From NCBI GenBank assembly GCA_950295325.1, contig OX485804.1:68238033-68302032 (forward strand): 64,000 nucleotides of DNA. Direction: 5' to 3'. Each line of letters opens with the position of its first letter. The stretch's first letter is position 1. The stretch comes from Polytrichum commune (taxonomy: Eukaryota; Streptophyta; Polytrichopsida; Polytrichales; Polytrichaceae). The notes under the pieces are model-generated. The model was not told where the DNA came from, did not search any database, and saw only the letters and a program-made list of their open reading frames with translations. Of the stretch, positions 56,400 through 64,000 are shown piece by piece. The translations under genes were made by a program, and so were the position numbers.

Positions 56400-58300
56400 G
56401 GTTTTAAACTGGTCATATTGTGAAAGAGGAATTTATATACAGTAGAAACTGGATTCTGTATCACCGAGTCACTATAGCACTTTGACTACGCATTCTCCAC
56501 CGCCTGCCATTTTCCAAACACAACAGTGAATAAGATGTGAAGTGCGCAACACAAAATCCAATGATATAAGATTAGGGACATGTAAATTGATACAAGTCAA
56601 TAGTATGATCCTGATATACTGACTACGCAAGAGCAGGGCCGCAAGGCTACATTTGCTACGTACTGTGTCTGCATTTGATGACGTATCAGAACTGACAGTA
56701 ATGGGTCAAATTATTTATTTTCCAGCATTTCGATGGTGCAGGCCACTGAAAACCATATGACGCTTAGGGTTAGAGGAGAACTTCATAAGGTTTCAGGGAA
56801 TCTGAATTCCAAATTTTCATGTGCTTGTGGTGGTCTAATGAGGTCCTAACAGAATTTAGGTATGAACGGAACGCCATAATTTATTTTTTCAAGACAGGTA
56901 ATCAATTAGAGTTATTTCTGTATTGTTGACCGCTGAGACGAAATCAAATGTATTCATCAAATAACAAAAGAGATTCGAAAGATTAGCATACCGACTACAG
57001 TTACATGGACAATTATAACGGGGTCCATGCTTTTCAGCAGGAAACCTAACTTGAAATCGGTCTCAAATAAAAATGATGTTGTCAATACTTCCATACTTTC
57101 CAGCAACTAAGATACTTCTAAATATTTTGAGCAAGAGAAATTATTCGTTGCACTCAAAATATCTGAAAGTTACAGATTCATCTCCTTGTAATAATCCATG
57201 CGGTAGTAGGAGAACACCTACACGATTTAATCGACCTCGGCACTATAATCTCCAGAGCATATTTGAGCATCGACGTTACACTTGAATTCCTTGGACGAAG
57301 CGCGACTAATAATACAAATGTTTAAATATTATATGACAGAGCGGACTGTCACTGACACCCTTCCCAACCTGACCTACAGATTTTGCACGTGAGTAAGAAG
57401 CTATCATTGACAGAAATCATCCACGCCAATATTCGAGAGGACGAGGTTGAAGATTTCGTGTTGAAATTCTGTTCACGTCCTAGACATAGACGGTCACAAA
57501 GAATCTAGTACCCGCTAATGTAAGCAATGTTTTTTAACGCAAGAAAATAAGTAAAGGACTTTATAAAAGTTCTCATAACAATCATGTTACACGGAATTTG
57601 CTACTCAATGTCCGGTACTGCAAGAGAAATGGCTGCTTGAGCAGAAATATTAGAGAAATCTTTACAGCGGAATAGGTTGATAAAATCAAGTGGAACGACT
57701 CGAACAAAATGCTCGGGGAATTTGCAATTCGCTGACATAAAGAACTGTTCAGATTCTGAAAATTGGAAAGACAGATTTCACATACTGTAGACGGACAGAG
57801 TTCTTGTAACACAAAACGGTTCGCAATGCTGAAACAAATTGAATTGCAACGCCCAGGTTCCAGAACGTTCAAAATTAAAGTCACGTATGCTATGCCAGCC
57901 GCAAACAGAGTTCTGCCATCATAGAGACACAACTTCGCCCTATAAGCGTTCACTGAATTCTTCTTGACAGTAGTAACGGTGCGGAGGAGAGAATTCTCCT
58001 CATTAATATGCATGATAGTACGGAACTAATCATACAAGTATACTTGTGATGAACCACAACAATTTGGAAGATTCAGCTTCGGAACCTGAACCGACAAGTA
58101 CTTGACGTACTAAGCTTGAAGCTACACCAAAAAATCCGACGAAATGATTTTTTGAGAGGTGCGACTTTAACTGGGAAGAAAATTCCACTGGAACAAGACA
58201 AGAGAATCCAGCTTTCCCGACACCTGCAGTTGCGATTCTGCTCGGGGCCCTGTTCAGGACTTCGACGAATTCACACAAAAACAGCGGCGATCACACCTAG
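56400..58300 (-). other. Putative 5' UTR intron or upstream exons
   Basis: No convincing gene of its own. A minus-strand frame at 57,770-58,013 (MHINEENSLLRTVTTVKK ... VLQELCPST before GTATGTG) looks partly coding, but its phase does not join the exon at 56,386. It may be a non-coding leader exon or an alternative first exon. Confidence 0.3.
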
Positions 58301-58920
58301 TCCTAAATCGCGACTAGAAACGCGAACGGACGACCTATGGAAACAAGACACAGACAAGATTTCTCAACGACACGGTCAAAGACACGGCACGAATTCTCTC
58401 TCCGCTCCGAAATTGTGAAGAACCTGAAAAACTTGGACGAAACCGTCTCCTGCAGATCGCACCTATCAAACTCGATCGCACAGGCAAACGCACATAGCTA
58501 TCGCAACCGTATGGATAGAGATTACGAACTGGACCGCAACTGGAGTTCCGATCCTTTTGCACAACCCTGTGAATTCCTACAACAAAATCTCCGCGAATTC
58601 GCCTCCAATTTACCCTGGTAAAAAGCTCCAAAGAAGATACATCTCAAACTGCTTTCCAGTACAGTAGTTGCGTAATCTCGCCTCCGCCTGTTCGATTACA
58701 ACAAACCTTCGAGCTTCCGCAGTCACAGAACAGTCGTTTGCAATTCAGCGCAAATCCCTCGCGCTTCGATTCCGTGAGGAGGCGTCCGTCCGGCCTGCTG
58801 CTTCGACCCCACGAGTCCTCCAGGCCGTCAGATCCCAGACCGATCTGACGTGTCGTGCACTCAACGGCTGCGATTCACGTCGCTGCCCAGAAGTTAGAAA
58901 AGTTCGCCTACAATAGGTGC
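58300..58920 (-). promoter_or_regulatory. GC-richer leader/promoter-like segment
   Basis: The CG-containing segment differs from the AT-rich surroundings. On the minus strand it ends in CTTGTTTCCATAGGTC-like sequence. It resembles the 5' leader and promoter of the minus-strand gene at 52-56 kb. Overlapping ORFs of 90-100 codons on both strands are shadows of this composition. Confidence 0.35.
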
Positions 58921-59178
58921 AAACGTTTGGTGCTCGATCCCAGCCGTCGGATTCTCGAGATCTCATCTGTTCTGACGGTGGAGATCCACTAGATTTGACC
59001 CCACAAGAGGACAGGTGCAAAGTTGGCCGCTACCCAGTCCGTATGGACTCCAGTGTGGTGCATTCTTGACTTGTCAAGTGCCCACGCTCCTTTCGGTTCG
59101 GCTGCCATCTCTATCCAAAAATTTCAATACAAAGACATCACCATAGCTAGGCTTAGAGCTTTATGGTGTCTAAACTTA

Positions 59179-59599
59179 GGGCCGGTTTAGACTACGGTGA
59201 AGAAATGCACCGGTCAGTTAAGAATCTCAGCCCAAGACAAGGTTAGGAAATTATTATTACTACTACTATTACTATTACTATCATTACTATTACTATCATT
59301 ATAAAAACATAATTAATAACTCATAACTCATAAAAATGTTTCAAAGTTGGAGTTCTCCAGAGGTCAAGTTTCTTGTCCAAGGGTTTGAAGTTGCCCGAGG
59401 CATTTGACATCCAAAAAACTCCCCTAGCACAAAGTGTTGCCATGTTGATAGCCATGTTATTTTTTCAACAATGCTTGATGTTCTCCACTGGAGAAGTCTT
59501 GGTCATAGTGTGAACAACCCTTTTCATAGTAAATCATATTGCTCCATTCCCCTAAAACCCTTGATAGGTGCACTTCTTCACCGTAGTCTAAAATGGACC
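59179..59599. mobile_element. PIF/Harbinger-like MITE, 421 bp, TSD TTA
   Basis: The left TIR GGGCCGGTTTAGACTACGGT matches the inverted right end (about 34 bp, including TAGACTACGGTGAAGAA on both arms). The TSD TTA is at 59,176-59,178 and 59,600-59,602. An ACT/ATT trinucleotide microsatellite at 59,257-59,310 lies inside. No ORF. Confidence 0.8.
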
Positions 59600-59602
59600 T
59601 TA

Positions 59603-61060
59603 ATAAAACTCGTCCATTGGGAAAGTGAAAAGGTGTCAACTACTATATTGAGTGTGTCATCGTGTAGTTTATTGACTTTGGCAAGTGGGAAGAGACCTAA
59701 GGTAGTGAACTACTATATCGTGAGGAAAGGCATGAGACTTTGAAGTTGTGGGACCCAATTAGAATGAATTGTTTCTCACCCCTAAGACACTTGCTTTTAC
59801 TAGAGTCCTTTCATCCACGATTGATGGATTTAGTATGCGTAGTCAACAAGAAGCTCTATCCAAAGCAAAAACCTTATCAACGTACCCAATTAGTTGAAAC
59901 AAACCGAAGAAAGTTGAAGAAATTTAAAGTTTTTTAAAAATTTTGAATGACCTCCAAGAACTTCTCTACCATGAAGATTTGGTCCTTATTTTTGGAATAG
60001 AGTGAGCAAGGTTCAAGCCATGTTGGGATCATCAAAAGTAGCTCATTCCCCACCCCTCCAAAAAAAGACAATAGTCCTCGAGTAAAGAGGCTCTTTGCAC
60101 ATGCTTGCTTCCACATAATGCCAACATTTATATCTACCCATCTTTCATTAAAAGTGTCCAAGACCAAAAATGATAAATAAGGGTTGCTAATGATTATAGA
60201 TCGCCTACATTGTTTCCACGATTTCTCATAGAGTGTTCACTACTGAAGGGGCAGTTTCACATGGTGTCACAAGTCAAGAATCACAAGTCTCAGTTTTTCA
60301 AGAGAAGACTACAAGAAACAAACTACAATCTTCCTCTTCTTTTTGTTGGTTGCATGTCAAGTGTAGCATCCCAAGTAAGCTCAGGTCTCAACATTGATCC
60401 TATGTAAATCGATTTCCATGTGTATTATGCTCAAAGAACTCTTTGTGGACACTTATTGTGTTGTTATATATGAAGACAAAACCTTGAGTTCAAAGTCCAA
60501 TGAATGCTCACTCACTTGTCTCATTGGGTGTTTGTAACTTTTAAAACATGATTAACAACCCCATATATATATATATATATATATATATCAATTACATAAT
60601 CATATCATTTTAAAATTACATGGGTGTGGTCGTTGGAGTGATATGCTAGGGTTGTTGCAAAATGTTTTGTAGGCCGTATGTGGCTCCTACACCCCCTCCG
60701 ACCAAACACACACACACCAAATTTAAATTTGAAAAAAAAGAAAAAGTGAAAAGTTAGAACCCCACTGTGGTCATGTTTTTTTCAATTACAAAGGAGTTTA
60801 AATGGCAACTACATTTGGGTTGACAAAGACATTTACATTTCCTAAACAAAAGTGTGAAAATAGTACACAAATCTATCTTTAGAGAATCCAAATAAAAAGT
60901 CAACACACACTTCTTGAAAAGGAATATCCATAGACATTCATCCACCCACCAAAGAGATTAACAAGCTTTAAGTGAGGACACACCTATGACACTTGTTTCA
61001 TAAAGTTTACTTTGTGTCTTGGTACATGATTTGCCCAAATAGTCATTGAGTTAGGCAAAC
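59603..61060. other. Gene-free stretch with (TA)n
   Basis: AT-rich with only short inconsistent frames. Contains a (TA)n microsatellite at about 60,564-60,589 (interrupted at neither end by coding sequence). No gene is supported. Confidence 0.55.
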
Positions 61061-61068
61061 TGATTAAT

Positions 61069-61262
61069 GGGGAGAACCGACCGCTAGCTACACATGAACC
61101 AGTTGAGTTTGAGAAATAACCGGTTCACTTCAGAAAAATTAGCGATCCATTTAGAGAATTTTACAAGGATATTCCTCCATCTAATAAGTAAAACCCAAAG
61201 TTGTCAACGTGGAACCGGTCGGCCTTGGAAACCCTAGGATCTTGACCAACTATGGCCAAAAA
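61069..61262 (+). repeat. Single arm of the GGGGAGAACCG long-TIR family
   Basis: GGGGAGAACCGACCGCTAGC, then TTGAGTTTGAGAAATAACCG and GTTGTCAACGTGGAACCGGT in the order of the arm at 9,398-9,590. The partner arm is not visible within several kb. Confidence 0.6.
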
Positions 61263-61278
61263 AAATCTCAAACACTGA

Positions 61279-61857
61279 GGGCCGGTTTACACTATGACCC
61301 ATGAAGTCCGACCATGGAAGATGGCCTTTTCCATGGTTTGACTTGATGTTCCAAATTTCATGGTCTGATTTCTTTAAAATAAATGTTTTACAAAGCCTTT
61401 GGGACCCTCACTAGGTGTAAACCAAATGTGGATCAAGAGGAATGACCATACACCCAAAAGTGAATGTGCTGATTTATTTTTAAATATATGCCCAAGAAGA
61501 GCAATTCATTTAAAAAAAAAAGTTTGACCATTCTCTTGTCTCCTTTTGTCTTCATCTTCTCTTCCCCCTAGAAAATCATTAACATTTTATTATAAAAGCA
61601 TTTCCCTATCATGAGCCATTATTTTTTTTTCTTCTACCAGAGCACCTCTTTTGCCTCTCCCACTGCAAAGCCCGTTGGACAATGTCAATGGATAATGTAG
61701 GCCTTAAATATGTCTTTTGGGAACCTCAGACTCCATGGTCACGTTGACAATTTTTTGCTTGGTGTATACCAAAGTGTTCCTAGGACAAGTTCAACAACCA
61801 ATCACAAATTTTACAGGGCCTTGAGACAACTTCATGGTCCATGGTGTAAACCAGCCC
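61279..61857. mobile_element. PIF/Harbinger-like MITE, ~579 bp
   Basis: The left end GGGCCGGTTTACACTATGAC and the inverted right end (...TCCATGGTGTAAACCAGCCC) form a ~30-bp TIR with CATGAAGT on both arms. Flanks are TGA on the left and TTGA on the right, so the 3-bp TSD is imperfect. It shares CATGGTCCATG and TAGGTGTAAACC motifs with the element at 2,718-3,156. Confidence 0.6.
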
Positions 61858-62233
61858 TTGAGGCAAACTCGTGGGGTATGCAAGTTCCAAGAAGTGTGCC
61901 CCCAAGCTTTGCCCATGGCCATTCATCTCATTGATGGACATTCTTGGTACTCGGATCGTGGGACCCACATGAAGGATCGGGACCCACTTTCCACTTCCTA
62001 GAAATTTCATTGGAGGGTATAGTATAGTGTCGGACGTGGGGTTTGGGATGTGTGTCAACAACCACTAAGGTGTTATTTGGTTCGTCTTTCCATGTTCTCC
62101 AACTTCTACCGATTGGATTCACACAACAAAACTCATATTAATATGAAAAAAAATCATCTGCCTTATAAACTTGTCTTTAGTTATCCATATGATGAATTTG
62201 TACTTTGACTAAAACATCATACTAATATGCATG

Positions 62234-62462
62234 TACAATACTACACCATTTATGGTATTTAGTGTCACTTACTTTTTAGAATTACTCTATTGCTATAACT
62301 TTTTGCTATTGGTTTTAGTTTTTACCAACAAAGATCAAATGTATTGTTTGGACATAAACGACTCGACATGGTCTTAAAAACTTACATCCTAATTAAAAAG
62401 TTGTGGCATTCCACAACATTAAATAGTAAGTGACACCAAATATCATAATTGAAGTACTACAC
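62234..62462. mobile_element. Small MITE, TTTAGTGTCACTTACT ends
   Basis: Left TACTACACCATTTATGGTAT with TTTAGTGTCACTTACT, and an inverted right end (AGTAAGTGACACCAAATATCATAATTGAAGTACTAC). It abuts a CATATGGTATTTTATGT-family fragment at 62,458-62,800. Confidence 0.6.
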
Positions 62463-62800
62463 TAGATTTATATTGTAGTCAGTATCATATGGTATTTTAT
62501 GTCACTATGATAACTTTTCCAATGACTGTGATAACTTTGTATGGATTAGTTTACAAGTATTGTCACCCTGACTTGCTTTTTGTGAATCATCCAAATGCCA
62601 ATTATTGAAACAAAGTTTGGTATGATTTCCATCCTAACATTTATGTAATGAGATATTGTATGGATGGTTGAAATTTGAATGAAAATCCACTTAACAAGTG
62701 GTAGTCATCGCAACATTGTATATCTATAAATGTCCCAAAAACATTTACCAAGGAATGACAAATAATGTTAGGTTTACATTTAGAGTTGGTGACACTACAC
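62458..62800 (+). mobile_element. CATATGGTATTTTATGT-family MITE copy
   Basis: CTACACTAGA ... CAGTATCATATGGTATTTTA TGTCACTATGATAAC, ending GAGTTGGTGACACTACACA. Collinear with 26,866-27,615 without the nested insert there. Confidence 0.5.
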
Positions 62801-63213
62801 ATGCGGTTTACAATTAGGGTCACTTCAAACATGAGCCAATGAGCCGTGACCATGAAATTGTGAGAGCCCAAAAGAAAGTGTCTAAACGCCGTCCCAAGAC
62901 ACCTCCAAAATCATGTAGTGTGGTCACGGATCCTCAAGTGTAGTGTGAAGCCATATGGGACCGGGCCCTCAACCAAACGCTATTTCAATGAATGTCTATT
63001 CACGTGGGTCCTCACACATGATAAATTAGGGCCACTTCACACACAAAGCTGAAGGCCCTTGACCATGGCAATGTAAGAGCTCTCATTGGTTGAAAAGGCG
63101 GAGACCGTCCAAGTTCACTTCACACTAGGAGGTGAAGGCCTAAAGGCCCAAAGAAAAGTTCGTGGATGAAAAGTCTACATGGAGTCCTACATGGCTAGTT
63201 GCGGATAAGGGTG

Positions 63214-63284
63214 CATGGTCTACCGGAATTTGCGTCAGACCCACCTCCAAGAGGTGGGCTTGACGCAAATTCTGGGAGACCATG
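63214..63284. repeat. Near-perfect 71-nt hairpin
   Basis: CATGGTCTACCGGAATTTGC pairs with the inverted GCAAATTCTGGGAGACCATG. The stem continues through CCACCTC/GAGGTGG to a 3-base loop CAA. A related half occurs at 63,666-63,705. It is probably a structural part of the MITE. A small-RNA precursor cannot be excluded. Confidence 0.6.
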
Positions 63285-63307
63285 ACTTTTTTAATATTTT
63301 TTCCAGT

Positions 63308-63380
63308 AGGACAAATTTCAGGACAGACTGCATGGCAGATTCCAGGACAAATTCTAAGACAGATTCCAGGACAGACAAAC
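63308..63380. repeat. Short AGGACA(G/A)A tandem motif
   Basis: AGATTCCAGGACAGAC-type units recur about four times at 16-24 bp spacing. The minus-strand Cys/Ile-Cys-Pro reading is a by-product and not a gene. Confidence 0.6.
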
Positions 63381-64000
63381 ACCACCAAGTAGTTATCTTA
63401 AATTAATAAACTTGGAGACATATTATATTAAACCAAATCCTCCCCTCTTTTTCCGCCAACAAAATATGCAATGGTCTCGCAACATGGTTCATTCTCACTT
63501 CACACTATGCTTGAGGACCAAAGACTACATAAAATGGCTTTCCCAACACCCATGGTACGGCCTTTGGATGAGAGTCAAGGGTCCTCACCATTACAAGGTC
63601 ACGGCTCTTGGCTCATGTGTGAAGTGGCCCTTAGAATACACCAACAGTTGTGAGTGTTCGGAGTGCCATGGTCTCCCGGTTTTGTGTTAGACCTACCTCC
63701 AAGAGGTGGTTTTTGAAAATACTCCAAGTGACCATGAAACATGGTCCATTTGATGCCATGTAGGAATCCATGTAGACGTTACATCCATCTTGTATTCACA
63801 TACTCCGTTGGTCCCTCAAGCATAGTGTGAAGCGAACTTGGACTGGCTCCGCCTTTTCCACCAATGAGAGTGCTTGAAATGTACTGGTCACGGGCTCTCA
63901 GTCTCGTGTGTGAAGTGGCCCCTCATATTGAGCAAGACAAATAGAATTGGTGACACATCCTAGGCAAAAACTACCCGGGGCCCACAACCCGGGGGCCTGC

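Larger units (their letters stand above)
62817..63630. mobile_element. PIF/Harbinger-like MITE, 814 bp, TSD TTA
   Basis: The left end GGGTCACTTCAAACATGAGC pairs with the inverted right end ...GGCTCATGTGTGAAGTGGCCC. The TSD TTA is at 62,814-62,816 and 63,631-63,633. A second related pair of ends (63,029 and 63,921) overlaps it, giving four similar termini. It contains the hairpin at 63,214-63,284 and short AGGACA-type repeats at 63,308-63,380. Confidence 0.7.
63029..63921. mobile_element. Overlapping related MITE, ~893 bp
   Basis: The left end GGGCCACTTCACACACAAAG (preceded by TTA) and the inverted right end at 63,921 share CTCTCATTGGTTGAAAAGGC, the GGCGGAG motif and TCCAAGTTC. The right flank is CTC, so the TSD is not intact. 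The interleaving with 62,817-63,630 suggests a composite or rearranged pair. Confidence 0.5.

Noticed and set aside
58335-58631. 98-codon minus and 94-codon plus ORFs
   Set aside because: Overlapping frames on opposite strands in a GC-richer leader-like segment, with neither having motifs or splice support.

Overview
This is nuclear DNA from a land plant. It has AT-rich intergenic DNA packed with small DNA transposons, an intact-looking Ty1/copia retrotransposon, and genes split by many short GT-AG introns. The clearest host gene encodes the plant-type 24 kDa (FAd) subunit of mitochondrial ATP synthase. I cannot name the species. The F-box-like ORF in the retrotransposon reminds me of families I associate with non-seed plants, but that is recollection only.

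Layout. 1-20 kb is gene-poor: hAT-like and PIF/Harbinger-like MITEs, long-inverted-repeat elements, a seven-copy ~296-bp tandem array (10.4-13.9 kb) interrupted by a 1.44-kb hAT-like element carrying a gene fragment, and many poly-G/poly-C tracts. 21.2-25.1 kb (minus strand) holds the seven-exon ATP synthase FAd gene, whose reconstructed product is 236 aa. 25.3-35.7 kb is again repeats, including nested MITEs and a 2-kb element with an 8-bp target duplication. 35.7-36.8 kb is a decayed copia gag region. 37.9-42.65 kb is a decayed PIF/Harbinger element with ~0.6-kb terminal inverted repeats, a broken transposase, a Myb/SANT-like ORF, a nested 975-bp solo LTR and a nested foldback. 42.7-44.3 kb may hold exons of an unidentified minus-strand gene. 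44,732-50,559 is a complete copia element on the minus strand: identical 238-bp LTRs, 5-bp TSD, tRNA-iMet-type PBS, PPT, and gag-pol with one frameshift at a G12 run. It also carries a 251-codon ORF on the opposite strand filling the space between pol and the 3' LTR. 52.2-56.4 kb (minus) is an unrecognised multi-exon gene whose splice phases all agree and give 575 aa when one stop-containing exon is skipped. 59-64 kb returns to MITEs.

The most unusual object is the copia element with its intact antisense F-box-like ORF. The hAT-like element that seems to have picked up an exon of a SAC-domain phosphoinositide phosphatase comes second. All coordinates and splice sites were read by eye. Family calls come from motif recognition, without database searches. 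No rRNA, convincing tRNA or CRISPR array was seen.
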